Assembly (NCBI RefSeq): GCF_026013415.1
Contig: NZ_JAPDOK010000003.1
Location: 434,001 to 498,000 of the forward strand
Reading direction: 5' to 3'
Origin: Sphingomonas caeni
GTDB taxonomy: Bacteria > Pseudomonadota > Alphaproteobacteria > Sphingomonadales > Sphingomonadaceae
Length of the DNA stretch: 64,000 bases
The notes below the pieces were generated by a model, which was not told the DNA's origin, did not search any database, and saw only the letters and a list, made by a program, of their open reading frames with translations. Positions 17,911 through 26,733 of the stretch are shown one piece after another. How positions within the stretch are numbered: the stretch's first letter is position 1; every line of letters starts with the position of its first letter. Position numbers and translations under genes: made by a program.

Positions 17911-20142
17911 ATGGGTCAAGACTCCACTTCCGGCGCGAATGCGACTGCGGCAACCTCTGCCCGCAGAGCGTCTCCGTTTGCCCGCTGGGGGGGCGGCAAG
18001 CGCGACACCGCCGAGCAGGACGAGCATTCGCGGCTGCTGCGCAATTACGAGGAGATGGGGCTGGGCTGGTTCTGGGCGACCGATGCCGAGGGCCGGATCA
18101 CCTATATCAGCGAACAGATCAGCACGATGCTGGGCGGCGCGCCCGATGCGCTGATCGGCCGCGACCTGCTCTCGCTCTTCCAGTCGGTCAATTCCGAGGT
18201 CGAGAAGCGGCGGACCCTGCCATTCCATCTGATCCGCCACGCCCGCTTCGAAAATGCCCAGGCCCATGCCGAAGTCGATGGCGAGGAGCGTTGCTTCGCG
18301 CTCTCCGGACAGCCCCAGACCGACGCCAAGGGCGGCTTTGCGGGCTATCTGGGCCACGGCATCGATGTGACCGAAGAGCGGCTGTCGGCTGCACAGAATA
18401 GCCGTGCCGCCGCCTATGACACGCTCACCGGGCTGCCCAACCGGCGCAAGGTGACCGACCTGCTCGACGACACGATCAAGGCGTTCCGCGGCAAGAAGCG
18501 GCCGTGCGCGGTGCTGCTGATCAACCTCGATCGTTTCAAGCAGATCAACGACACGATGGGCCATCCGGTGGGCGACGCGCTGCTCAAGCAGGTCGCGGAG
18601 CGGCTAGCGAAGATCATCGGCGATGCCGAGAAGGTCGGCCGGCTGGGCGGCGACGAGTTTCAGGTCGTCCTCCAGGATTCGCACGATCGCGGCGCGCTGG
18701 GCGACCTTGCGACGCAGATCATCGAATCGCTCTCGCACCCCTATTCGATCAACGGCACCCGCTGCATCATCGGCGCTTCGATCGGCATCGCGGTCAATCC
18801 CTATGACGGCATCACCAGCGAGGAGCTGCTCCGCAACGCCGACCTCGCGCTCCATGCCGCCAAGGGCAGCGGCCGCGGGCGCTTCCGCTTCTTCGCGACC
18901 GAATTGCTCAAGGCCGCCGAGGACCGCCGCGTGCTCGAGCACGACCTGCGCGACGCGCTCACCAAGGGCGAGATGGCGGTGCATTACCAGCCGGTCGTCA
19001 ACGCCGCGACCAACGAGGTCAGCGGATTCGAGGCGCTGCTGCGCTGGAACCATCCCAAACGCGGCCGCATCAGCCCCGCCATCTTCATCCCGATCGCCGA
19101 GGACGCCAACCTGATCCCGGCGCTGGGCGAATGGACGCTGCGCCAGGCCTGCATGGACGCCGCCCAATGGCCCGGCGAGCTGCGCGTCGCGGTCAACGTC
19201 TCGCCGATCCAGTTCGCCAGCGAGAAACTGCCCAAGACCGTGATGAGCGCGCTCGCCAATTCGGGGCTGCCCGCCGAGCGGCTCGAGCTCGAGATCACCG
19301 AGAGCGTCTTCCTGGGCGATACCAGCGAGACCGACGCCCGCTTCGCCGCGCTCAAGCGGCTCGGTGTCCGGCTGGCGCTCGACGATTTCGGCACCGGCTA
19401 TTCGTCGCTCGGCTATCTGAAGACCGCGCCGTTCGACAAGATCAAGATCGACCAGAGCTTCGTCCGCGGCACCACCGAGGAGGGCGCGCGCAACCAGGCG
19501 ATCATCGCGGCGATCGTCGCGCTCGCGGGTGCGATGGGGATGGAGACCACCGCCGAGGGCATCGAGAGCTTCGACCAGCTCGAGACGATGAAGGCGCTCA
19601 AGGTCAGCCACATCCAGGGCTTCCTCTACAGCCGCGCGGTCTCGAACGAGGACTTGGCCGGCTATGTCGAGGACGGGCGCTGGGTGATCAAGCCGAACGG
19701 CCCCGCCAAGCAGCGCCACAGCCGCCACGCGACCTTCCGCAGGGTGGGAGTGATCCACGACAATCATTATTATTCCGCGGTGCTGCGCAATTTCTCGGCA
19801 TCGGGCGCGCTGATCGACGGGCTGGTCGACGTGCCCCAGGGCACCCAGTTCGTGGTCGATCTGGGCGACGGCCAGCTCGTGGTCGCCACCGTCCGCCGCG
19901 CGCTGAACAGCCAGCAGGGCGTCGAGTTCGAACAGCATCTGGTCGATGACGGCGATGGCGGGCTGTGCACGCGCCACCGCGTCTCCCCCGCGATCCTCGC
20001 CGCGGCCGGGCTGACCAGCGATCCGAGCAACCCCAATTCCACGCTGGTCGCCAAGACCGAGGAGGGCGGGCTGACGCTGCCGGCGTTCCACACCATCACC
20101 GAGTGGAAGGCGGCGATCGAGGGCGCGAAGGCGGCGGCCTGA
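17911..20142 (+). CDS. PAS-GGDEF-EAL-PilZ protein, cyclic-di-GMP turnover
   Basis: Cytosolic c-di-GMP enzyme of 743 aa with four domains: PAS (about 45-155), GGDEF (about 165-330, motif RLGGDEF with GGDEF at 246-250), EAL (about 345-590, EALLRW from residue 374, DDFGTGYSSL from 491) and a C-terminal PilZ (R602-H-S-R-H, later NFSASG). Both catalytic signatures look intact, while the inhibitory RxxD site before GGDEF is absent (GDAEKV there). The EAL site predicts phosphodiesterase activity; PilZ supplies a c-di-GMP sensor in the same chain. There is no membrane segment. Confidence 0.95.
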   Translation: MGQDSTSGANATAATSARRASPFARWGGGKRDTAEQDEHSRLLRNYEEMGLGWFWATDAEGRITYISEQISTMLGGAPDALIGRDLLSLFQSVNSEVEKRRTLPFHLIRHARFENAQAHAEVDGEERCFALSGQPQTDAKGGFAGYLGHGIDVTEERLSAAQNSRAAAYDTLTGLPNRRKVTDLLDDTIKAFRGKKRPCAVLLINLDRFKQINDTMGHPVGDALLKQVAERLAKIIGDAEKVGRLGGDEFQVVLQDSHDRGALGDLATQIIESLSHPYSINGTRCIIGASIGIAVNPYDGITSEELLRNADLALHAAKGSGRGRFRFFATELLKAAEDRRVLEHDLRDALTKGEMAVHYQPVVNAATNEVSGFEALLRWNHPKRGRISPAIFIPIAEDANLIPALGEWTLRQACMDAAQWPGELRVAVNVSPIQFASEKLPKTVMSALANSGLPAERLELEITESVFLGDTSETDARFAALKRLGVRLALDDFGTGYSSLGYLKTAPFDKIKIDQSFVRGTTEEGARNQAIIAAIVALAGAMGMETTAEGIESFDQLETMKALKVSHIQGFLYSRAVSNEDLAGYVEDGRWVIKPNGPAKQRHSRHATFRRVGVIHDNHYYSAVLRNFSASGALIDGLVDVPQGTQFVVDLGDGQLVVATVRRALNSQQGVEFEQHLVDDGDGGLCTRHRVSPAILAAAGLTSDPSNPNSTLVAKTEEGGLTLPAFHTITEWKAAIEGAKAAA

Positions 20143-20205
20143 ACCCCAGCGGCAACCAAAGCGGAGGCAGGGCGTAGTCCAGGCGGTCAACCCAAGGAGA
20201 CCGCC

Positions 20206-20577
20206 ATGCCGCTCACCGGACATTGCCATTGCGGGCGCACAGCGTTCGAGATCGACGGGGACCTCCCCGAGAAGCTGACGCGCTGCACCTGCTCCTTCTG
20301 CTCGAAACGCGGGCATCTCTATGCCTATTACCCGCCCGGGCAGTTCAAGGTGACGCAGGCGGACAGCGACGCGGTCTATCGCTGGAACTCGAAGACGGTC
20401 GCCAATCATTTCTGCTCGGCGTGCGGGTGCGACCTCTATGCCGACAGCCCCGATTTCCAGCAGGACGGGAGCTGGGACGGGAAGACGCGGCGGATCTGCG
20501 TCAACGCGCGGCTGCTCGACGATTTCGAGGCGGCGGACTGGCCCGTAACGGTGATCGACGGCAAGAATCTGTGGTGA
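20206..20577 (+). CDS. GFA family (CENP-V/GFA zinc domain) protein
   Basis: Single-domain zinc protein of 123 aa. The cysteine pattern of the GFA fold is complete: GHCHCGRTAFE at 5-15, TRCTCSFCSKRG near residue 30, and HFCSACGCDLYAD near residue 75. The founding member was described as a glutathione-dependent formaldehyde-activating enzyme, but most members are of unknown activity and I do not assert that reaction. AAGGAGA lies well placed upstream of the ATG. Confidence 0.92.
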   Translation: MPLTGHCHCGRTAFEIDGDLPEKLTRCTCSFCSKRGHLYAYYPPGQFKVTQADSDAVYRWNSKTVANHFCSACGCDLYADSPDFQQDGSWDGKTRRICVNARLLDDFEAADWPVTVIDGKNLW

Positions 20578-20651
20578 CCTGACGCCAAGCGAAAACACTG
20601 GCGGCGGGCGAATTTCCAGGCATGATCGGCGCTCGGTTCGGGGAGGGTGCG

Positions 20652-21794
20652 GTGCGTCGGTTCGGGTTGATCCTCTGTGCGCTCACGGCCGCCTGCTCGG
20701 GAGCGCCGCAGGCGGCGCAGGAGCCGCTCAAGGCGCTCGAAGCGGCCACCTCCAGCGCCGCAAATGCCAGCCCCGCGGCAGCGCCGGTCTTCGCCGTCCA
20801 GCCGGGCAAGTTCGAGGGGCCGATGGCGATGGCGTTCCTGGCCGACGGGCGGATTCTGGTCGGGCTCAAGGACGGGAGCCTCAAGCTGCGCGCCGCCAAT
20901 GGGGCGATCACCCCGGTCGCGGGCGTGCCCGCGGCGGAGATGATGCGCGACCTGTGGATCGCCGCGGACCAGACGATCTACATCGCCTATTCCGAGCCGC
21001 AATCGGCGGGCGGATGCCTGGCGCTGGCGCGGGCGGTGCTCTCGGGGAACCGGCTGGGCAAGGTCCAGATCCTGTGGCGCGGCAAGGCCGGCCGGATGGA
21101 CGGATCGCTCGGCGGGGCGATCGCGGTCTCGGCGGACCAGCGCACCGCCTATATCTCGGGCGCGCGCCAGCGCTGGGGCGCGCCGCCCGTGCCGCGGGGC
21201 CAGCGGCCCAAGGGCTATCACCGCCCGATCGTCGCCTACGGCAGCATCGTCCGGATCGATCTGCCCGCGCCGGGCGCCGGGGGCCTGCTTCCGCTCGCCC
21301 GGGTCCGCGCCGGCACCTACTCGACCGGGCACCGCAACCCGCTGGGACTCGCCATCGCCGCCGACGGGCGGCTGTGGGAGCATGAGATGGGCCCCAGGGG
21401 CGGCGACGAGCTCAACCTGATCGTGCGCGGCAAGGATTATGGCTGGCCCAAGGTCTCCAACGGCGACAATTATGACGGGACCATCATCCCCGACCACAAG
21501 CCCGGCGACGGCTTCCAGCCGCCGGTGCTGTTCTGGAACCCGTCCATCTCGCCGGCGGGGTTCATCCTCTATTCGGGCCGGATGTTCCGTGAATGGCGCG
21601 GATCGGGGTTCATGGGGCTGCTCTCCGGGCGGGGCGTGGCGCGGATGACGATCTCGGGCGGGGGCGCGGCCAAGGGGGACGAATGGCCGATGGGCACGCG
21701 CATCCGCGACGTGGCCGAGGCGCCCGACGGGGCGATCTGGCTGATCGAGGACGATAGCGGCGATGGCGGGCGGCTGTTCCGGCTGGGGCGGTGA
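20652..21794 (+). CDS. PQQ-dependent sugar dehydrogenase family lipoprotein
   Basis: Six-bladed propeller of the glucose/sorbosone dehydrogenase family, 380 aa. A GTG start at 20652 is preferred over the ATG ten codons upstream: it has GGGGAGG at the right distance and begins a lipoprotein signal (VRRFGLILCALTAAC then S). Family motifs are FEGPMAMAFLADGRILVG, STGHRNPLGLAI and WEHEMGPRGGDELNLI, followed by KDYGWPKVSNGDNY. PQQ is the usual cofactor; no PQQ synthesis gene is nearby. The substrate is unknown. Confidence 0.88.
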   Translation: MRRFGLILCALTAACSGAPQAAQEPLKALEAATSSAANASPAAAPVFAVQPGKFEGPMAMAFLADGRILVGLKDGSLKLRAANGAITPVAGVPAAEMMRDLWIAADQTIYIAYSEPQSAGGCLALARAVLSGNRLGKVQILWRGKAGRMDGSLGGAIAVSADQRTAYISGARQRWGAPPVPRGQRPKGYHRPIVAYGSIVRIDLPAPGAGGLLPLARVRAGTYSTGHRNPLGLAIAADGRLWEHEMGPRGGDELNLIVRGKDYGWPKVSNGDNYDGTIIPDHKPGDGFQPPVLFWNPSISPAGFILYSGRMFREWRGSGFMGLLSGRGVARMTISGGGAAKGDEWPMGTRIRDVAEAPDGAIWLIEDDSGDGGRLFRLGR

Positions 21795-21825
21795 GGGCGG
21801 GCCGATAAGGTCCCGCACATCGCAT

Positions 21826-22308
21826 TCATTGGTGACCTTTGCCCGAGGGGAAAAGCGCATCCTGTTGGGAAGCGGGGGCGCCGGGACGGCGGCCGCCGGC
21901 GCGGAGCGCGGCGAGGAGCATGTGGCGGTTATTCGCGGTGACGGCGCCGGTGAACAGGCCGCGATAGGTGCGCGGGACGAAACTGTCGGTGAGCGCGGCC
22001 TCCACCACCATGTCGAACGCCCGGGCGCGGGCTTCGCGGAGCAGCTTGTCCCACGCGGCGGCGAAACTCTCCGCGCCGGGGCGGGTGCGGAGGCGGTAGG
22101 CGGTGCGGGGGCTCATGCCGACGGCCTTCGCGGCGGTGGCGACGCTGCCGCAGGCATAGAGGGCGGCGAGGAAGGTTTTCTGGCGTTGGGGAGTCCAGCC
22201 GTCGTGGCGCTTGCGGGTGGAGGGCACGGGGATGAAGGCGACGCCTGCGGCCTTGAGGCGGCGGGGGCGGGGTTTTGGGGTGCGCGGTGGGGTGACGGGG
22301 TGGGTCAT
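21826..22308 (-). CDS. HTH-containing protein, 160 aa (terminase-small-subunit-like fold)
   Basis: The central region WTPQRQKTFLAALYACGSVATAAKAVGMSPRTAYRLRTRP (about residues 38-75) is a clear helix-turn-helix that resembles the DNA-binding part of phage small terminases and of related sphingomonad proteins of unknown role. The N terminus is Pro/Arg-rich and the C terminus ends in a charged helix. It faces away from the sugar dehydrogenase and lies 255 bases from the low-GC TIR gene, which runs in the same direction. GC content is normal for the chromosome. Function not known. Confidence 0.65.
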   Translation of the reverse strand: MTHPVTPPRTPKPRPRRLKAAGVAFIPVPSTRKRHDGWTPQRQKTFLAALYACGSVATAAKAVGMSPRTAYRLRTRPGAESFAAAWDKLLREARARAFDMVVEAALTDSFVPRTYRGLFTGAVTANNRHMLLAALRAGGRRPGAPASQQDALFPSGKGHQ

Positions 22309-22382
22309 CTGCTAGTGTGGAGCAGATGAAATCCTACATTTAAAGGGGTTTATGAGCGTGGGGTTATTTCGGGGTTATTGCA

Positions 22383-22509
22383 CGTGTCACCGTAACCCTG
22401 TCACCGTAACCCACGCACCGTAACCCACGTGTCACCGTAACCCTGTCACCGTAACCCCCACCGTAACCCCGTAACCCGACCGTAACCCGTAACCCGCACC
22501 GTAACCCGA
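22383..22509. repeat. GTAACCC minisatellite
   Basis: Ten copies of GTAACCC, most within a longer unit CACCGTAACCC with variable 2-5 base spacers such as TGT, CA and CG. Unit length and phase vary, so this is a decayed tandem repeat, not CRISPR. It lies in the 255-base gap between the HTH gene and the TIR gene, at the edge of the low-GC stretch. An eleventh degenerate CACCGTA is at about 22532. Confidence 0.9.
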
Positions 22510-22563
22510 GGTTGGGAGGTATTGTACCTGTCACCGTAGTCTCAGTTGAGCGAACCCCTATCG

Positions 22564-24213
22564 TCAAGATGCTTGATTCGGCAGGCTTCTTATGAGGAAG
22601 GCAGCGGTCCCGTGCGGTACCAGCTTGGCAGTGCCCGGAATCGAGATGTCGTTCTGGAAGATGGCCTTTCCTCCCAATGCCTCCAGCCTAGAAAGCTCAA
22701 GGGTCGGTTCGTGCAAAAAGTGATTGAGGCATGCGTCGTTCATCAGAAGAATAGCCGCCAGTTCGCGATGCGGGCGGGGTTCGGCGTTTAACTCGGCATC
22801 GAACCCTACGAGCACGTAGTCCTCACTGGTAGATGATCGTAACTCGGCACCCGCGTAGTTCGCCCGCTCAAGTACTAGACGTGGTATTACACCTTGCTCA
22901 GCAATGTAAATCTCTCGCGTTGTACCGTCACGTCGTACGTAAGTCGTCGTATCTGCATCCTTAAGAACATCAATGGCGCCGGCCAACTCTTCTCTCGCCT
23001 CACGCAGCGCACAGGCCTCAAGTGTTTCATCCTCATGCTCGCGTTTGCCACCAATTCCGAAGAATCGGAGCCGATTATGGCTGGCAGAGATATCCCGGCG
23101 CGGAACGCCGAAAACATGCATTCCATCCCATTTTAAGAACAAAGCGGCGCCCGCTGGTGTGGCGGGTGAGATTAAATCCGATAGTGTAACACGAACCGGT
23201 GACGAAGAACTCCATACATGATCAAACCAATCTCGAAAAGAGTAATACATGGATCCGCTGGTCCTGCTAAATACCAGAACAGGAGAGTGTTTAGTTGCAT
23301 CTTTCCGAACGGTATAAGGCATAAAATAGAGTCGATCGGGGAGGCAATATAAGCGCCAGATGTACGGTAAATCGTGGGATCGACGACGTAAAGTCGAGTT
23401 GGTTCGCTGCTCAAGACGGTGAAGCGATTCACGCGTATGATCGAGGAGTTCTCGAACGCGTTCAGGGTCCTTGCCAAGGGCGAGAAGGCGTTGGCTGTCG
23501 AACACGGGTGACCGCGCAGAAGCGTGGAGCACACGAATATCAACTCCTCCAGCTTCAACCAAGCTTTTCATAAGCTCAAACAAGGCACCACGAATACCGA
23601 GATCTTTCGATCCAATGTAACAGAATATCTGGAGCGGTCCTATTGTGTTCGCTAGGTCGTTATAAAGGTCGCCCTCCGCGTCTTCAAAACTTGTGTAAGT
23701 GCGCTCCAAGCCGTCCAAATCTGCGGCGGAGACTAACAGGTCTTTGGGGCTAGATCGACCAACGGGCCCCAGGCGAGATATCTCATGAATGATATCAGTT
23801 GATGCAGAGCTAACTGCCATCTTTAGTTCATGATTGCGCGCTGGATCAAAATCTAACCAATTAACTCCATGATAGTCAGACATGACCTTAAAGGAGGTTC
23901 CGCGTTCAACGATGGCAAAAACGCGGTCCGGTCCTAAAGCTCCTACGAATAATCCGAGTTCCAAGACTAAGTTGTCTCTCGGGGATGGTTGAGTTGTACC
24001 CCTACTAGTTGTTTCGTCGTCGGGACCCAATATGATTACCGCGAAATCAACGGCATTAGATGTGTCGATGAGGTTTTGATAGGTCGTGTGTCCTGGCCGA
24101 AAGATATGCGGCCAAAAGCAAGTGTCGGCGACCTCCTGCAAATTAGCCTCAACCGCGCGGGCGACATCACGGCGCTCGTTTGATGATCCGATGAAGATCC
24201 TTGGCCGGGGCAT
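22564..24213 (-). CDS. TIR-like/Nudix fusion protein, candidate immune effector
   Basis: 549-residue soluble protein. Residues 4-125 are a TIR-like (predicted nucleotide-binding) domain: RIFIGSSNERRDVARAV, then DFAVIILGPDD, then PRDNLVLELGLFVGALG, with E85 as the likely NADase glutamate. Residues about 180-340 resemble inactive PLD-like sensor modules (YIGSKDLGIRG, IRVLH, then SMYYSFRDWFDHVW); no HKD motif is present. Residues about 357-480 are a Nudix hydrolase with the box from G388 through E398 to REAREEL (404-410), slightly off consensus. The gene is markedly lower in GC than its surroundings (23 G/C in the 60 bases from 23821), so it was probably acquired. Intact, no partner gene beside it. 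Bacterial TIR domains cleave NAD; Nudix could process the product. Role in defence is inference. Confidence 0.8.
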   Translation of the reverse strand: MPRPRIFIGSSNERRDVARAVEANLQEVADTCFWPHIFRPGHTTYQNLIDTSNAVDFAVIILGPDDETTSRGTTQPSPRDNLVLELGLFVGALGPDRVFAIVERGTSFKVMSDYHGVNWLDFDPARNHELKMAVSSASTDIIHEISRLGPVGRSSPKDLLVSAADLDGLERTYTSFEDAEGDLYNDLANTIGPLQIFCYIGSKDLGIRGALFELMKSLVEAGGVDIRVLHASARSPVFDSQRLLALGKDPERVRELLDHTRESLHRLEQRTNSTLRRRSHDLPYIWRLYCLPDRLYFMPYTVRKDATKHSPVLVFSRTSGSMYYSFRDWFDHVWSSSSPVRVTLSDLISPATPAGAALFLKWDGMHVFGVPRRDISASHNRLRFFGIGGKREHEDETLEACALREAREELAGAIDVLKDADTTTYVRRDGTTREIYIAEQGVIPRLVLERANYAGAELRSSTSEDYVLVGFDAELNAEPRPHRELAAILLMNDACLNHFLHEPTLELSRLEALGGKAIFQNDISIPGTAKLVPHGTAAFLIRSLPNQAS

Positions 24214-24291
24214 CGCGGGAGTCTCGGGTCGTCAATGGGCAGGTGTCAATAGGTTAGAAGGTGAAGCCGAAGCGTCGCGTTGCAATGAGCC

Positions 24292-26598
24292 TCACCCCAC
24301 CGTCACAAAACTATCCATAACCCGCTTCCTGCCAGCAGTCTCGAAGTCGATCTCGAGCTTGTTCCCCTCGATCTCCACGATCGCGCCATAGCCGAACTTC
24401 TGGTGGAACACGCGCATGCCGAGCGCCAAATCCCCCCGCGGCTTGGCGCCGAAGCTTACCGCTAGGGCTCCGCTTTCCACGACGCGAGCCGGTTCCCTCG
24501 AAAACGTCCGGGGCGTGAAGGCCCCGCCCGGGTTCTTCGCATCCACGCCCGCCGCTCGCTGCCAGCCCGGCCCGCGCCCCGTGCCGCGGCCCACGTCCGC
24601 GAAGGGGTCCGAGCGTTCGGACCAGTTGGCTTGCCATAGGCTCGCGCCGCCGGTCATGGTCGATTCCGACGCGATATGCGCCTCGGGCAGCTCGGCGATG
24701 AAGCGGCTCGGGATGCTGCTCGTCCATTGCCCGTAGATGCGGCGGTTGGCGGCGTGGAGGATGGTGGCCTGGCGCCGCGCGCGGGTGATCGCGACATAGG
24801 CGAGGCGGCGTTCCTCCTCCAATGACGCGAGGCCGCCTTCGTCGAGCGCGCGTTGCGAGGGGAACAGGCCTTCTTCCCAGCCGGCGAGGAACACCGTGTC
24901 GAATTCGAGGCCCTTGGCGGCGTGGATCGTCATGATCGTCACCTTGGGCTCGTCGGCCTGGGCCTCATTGTCCATCACGAGGCTGACATGTTCGAGGAAG
25001 GCGGTGAGGGACTCATATTCCTCCATCGCCCTCACGAGTTCGCTGAGATTCTCGAGGCGGCCCGCGGCTTCGGCGGTGCGGTCGGCCTGCCACAGCGCGG
25101 TGTAGCCGCTTTCGTCGAGGATGATGCGGGCGAGCTCGGGGTGGGGGAGGGTGTCACCCTGCGCGCGCCACCGCGCGATGTCGCCGATCAAATTGCCGAG
25201 GCTGCGGCGCGCCTGGGGGGTGAGTTCGTCGGTATCGAGGATGCGCGCGGCGGCGACGGTCAGGGGCAGGCCCTGGGCGCGGGCGAGTTGGTGGACTTTT
25301 GCTAGGGCCTTGTCGCCCAGGCCGCGCTTGGGGGTGTTGACGATGCGTTCGAAGGCGAGGTCGTCGGCGGGCTGGGCGACGACGCGCAGATAGGCGAGCG
25401 CGTCGCGGATCTCGGCGCGTTCGTAGAAGCGGAAGCCGCCGACGATGCGATAGGGCATGCCGATCGCGATGAAGCGGTCTTCGAATTCGCGGGTCTGGTG
25501 CTGGGCGCGGACGAGGATCGCCATGTCGTCGAGGCTCTTGCCGCCGCGCTGCTGCCCCTCGATCTCCTCGCCGACGCGGCGCGCTTCCTCGGGGCCGTCC
25601 CAGATGCCGAGGACCTTCACCTTTTCGCCGTCCGCATGCTCGGTCCACAAGGTCTTGCCGAGGCGGCCGGCATTGTTGGCGATCACACCCGATGCGGCGG
25701 CGAGGATGTGCGGCGTCGAGCGGTAATTCTGTTCGAGGCGGATGACCTTGGCGCCGGGGAAATCCTTTTCGAACTTGAGGATATTCTCCACCTGCGCGCC
25801 GCGCCAGGAATAGATCGACTGGTCGTCGTCGCCCACGCAGCACAGATTCTTGCGCTCCTGCGCGAGCAGGCGGAGCCAGAGATACTGGACGCTGTTGGTG
25901 TCCTGATACTCGTCGACCATGATGTAGCGGAAGCGCTGCTGGTAGAGTTCGAGCACGTCGCGATGGCCGCGCAGGATCGTCAGCATGTGGAGCAGCAGGT
26001 CGCCGAAATCGCAGGCGTTGAGGGTGCGTAGCCGCTCCTGATAGGCCGCGTAGAGGCCGCGGCCCTTGCCGTTCGCGTACTGCTCGGAGTCGCCGGCGTC
26101 GATCATCTCGGGGGTGAGGCCGCGATTCTTCCAGCTATCGATCAGCCCGGCGAGCTGGCGCGCGGGCCAGCGTTTCTCGTCGAGATCGGCGGCCTGGATG
26201 AGCTGCTTGAGCAGGCGGAGCTGATCGTCGGTGTCGAGGATGGTGAAGTTGGACTGGAGTCCCGCGAGTTCGGCATGGCGGCGGAGCATCTTGGCGCCGA
26301 TCGCGTGGAAGGTGCCGAGCCAGGGCATCCCCTCGACCGCGTCGCCGACAAGGCGGTGGACCCGCTCGCGCATCTCGCGCGCGGCGCGGTTGGTGAAGGT
26401 GACGCTGAGGATTTCGGACGGATAGGCCTTCCGCGTCCACAGCAGATGGGCGAGGCGCGCGGTGAGCGCAGCGGTCTTGCCGGTGCCCGCGCCCGCGAGG
26501 ACGAGCACGGGCCCTTCGGTGGTGAGCACCGCCTCGCGCTGGGGAGCGTTCAGGCCCTTGAGATAGGGCGGGTCCTGGGAATCGGCGGGGAGCGACAT
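24292..26598 (-). CDS. uvrD: UvrD/PcrA-type superfamily I DNA helicase
   Basis: ATP-dependent 3'-5' helicase for excision repair and replication restart, 768 aa. Motifs in order: Q motif LNAPQREAV, Walker A GAGTGKTAALT, TFTNRAAREMRERV, the DEYQDTN Walker B, GDDDQSIYSWRGA, EQNYRSTPHIL, TIHAAKGLEFDTVF and VAITRARR. The C-terminal 60 residues carry the short Tudor-like tail of PcrA/UvrD (GMRVFHQKFGYGAIVEIEG is within it). The start at MSLPADSQ is chosen since upstream residues are unlike the family. A GAAC-N7-GAAC box lies just upstream of the ATG (26603-26617). Confidence 0.95.
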   Translation of the reverse strand: MSLPADSQDPPYLKGLNAPQREAVLTTEGPVLVLAGAGTGKTAALTARLAHLLWTRKAYPSEILSVTFTNRAAREMRERVHRLVGDAVEGMPWLGTFHAIGAKMLRRHAELAGLQSNFTILDTDDQLRLLKQLIQAADLDEKRWPARQLAGLIDSWKNRGLTPEMIDAGDSEQYANGKGRGLYAAYQERLRTLNACDFGDLLLHMLTILRGHRDVLELYQQRFRYIMVDEYQDTNSVQYLWLRLLAQERKNLCCVGDDDQSIYSWRGAQVENILKFEKDFPGAKVIRLEQNYRSTPHILAAASGVIANNAGRLGKTLWTEHADGEKVKVLGIWDGPEEARRVGEEIEGQQRGGKSLDDMAILVRAQHQTREFEDRFIAIGMPYRIVGGFRFYERAEIRDALAYLRVVAQPADDLAFERIVNTPKRGLGDKALAKVHQLARAQGLPLTVAAARILDTDELTPQARRSLGNLIGDIARWRAQGDTLPHPELARIILDESGYTALWQADRTAEAAGRLENLSELVRAMEEYESLTAFLEHVSLVMDNEAQADEPKVTIMTIHAAKGLEFDTVFLAGWEEGLFPSQRALDEGGLASLEEERRLAYVAITRARRQATILHAANRRIYGQWTSSIPSRFIAELPEAHIASESTMTGGASLWQANWSERSDPFADVGRGTGRGPGWQRAAGVDAKNPGGAFTPRTFSREPARVVESGALAVSFGAKPRGDLALGMRVFHQKFGYGAIVEIEGNKLEIDFETAGRKRVMDSFVTVG

Positions 26599-26602
26599 GG
26601 GC

Positions 26603-26617
26603 GAACAGTTAGGGAAC
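26603..26617 (-). promoter_or_regulatory. candidate LexA (SOS) box before uvrD
   Basis: GAAC-AGTTAGG-GAAC, read on the minus strand as GTTC-N7-GTTC, the direct-repeat operator of alphaproteobacterial LexA. It ends four bases before the uvrD ATG, so a bound repressor would block the start. Eight fixed bases in 64 kb make about two chance matches likely, but the position in front of a repair helicase is meaningful. Confidence 0.5.
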
Positions 26618-26733
26618 GCGGGCCGAGGGGGCAAGCATGGCGTTGCGGACGCCCGGGCACGCTTTCGAAACGATCCACAGGACTGTCATGGATACGTCAT
26701 CAGCCTGTCACACCGCAGCGCCAGAGCGCGGCC

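Noticed and set aside
22383..22509. CRISPR array.
   Set aside because: Unit is 7-11 bases with near-identical short spacers and variable phase; no cas genes are near.
24214..24291. Promoter of the TIR gene from TTGACA-like words in the 78-base gap.
   Set aside because: Two TTGAC words are present on the minus strand, but neither has a recognisable -10 at a proper distance.
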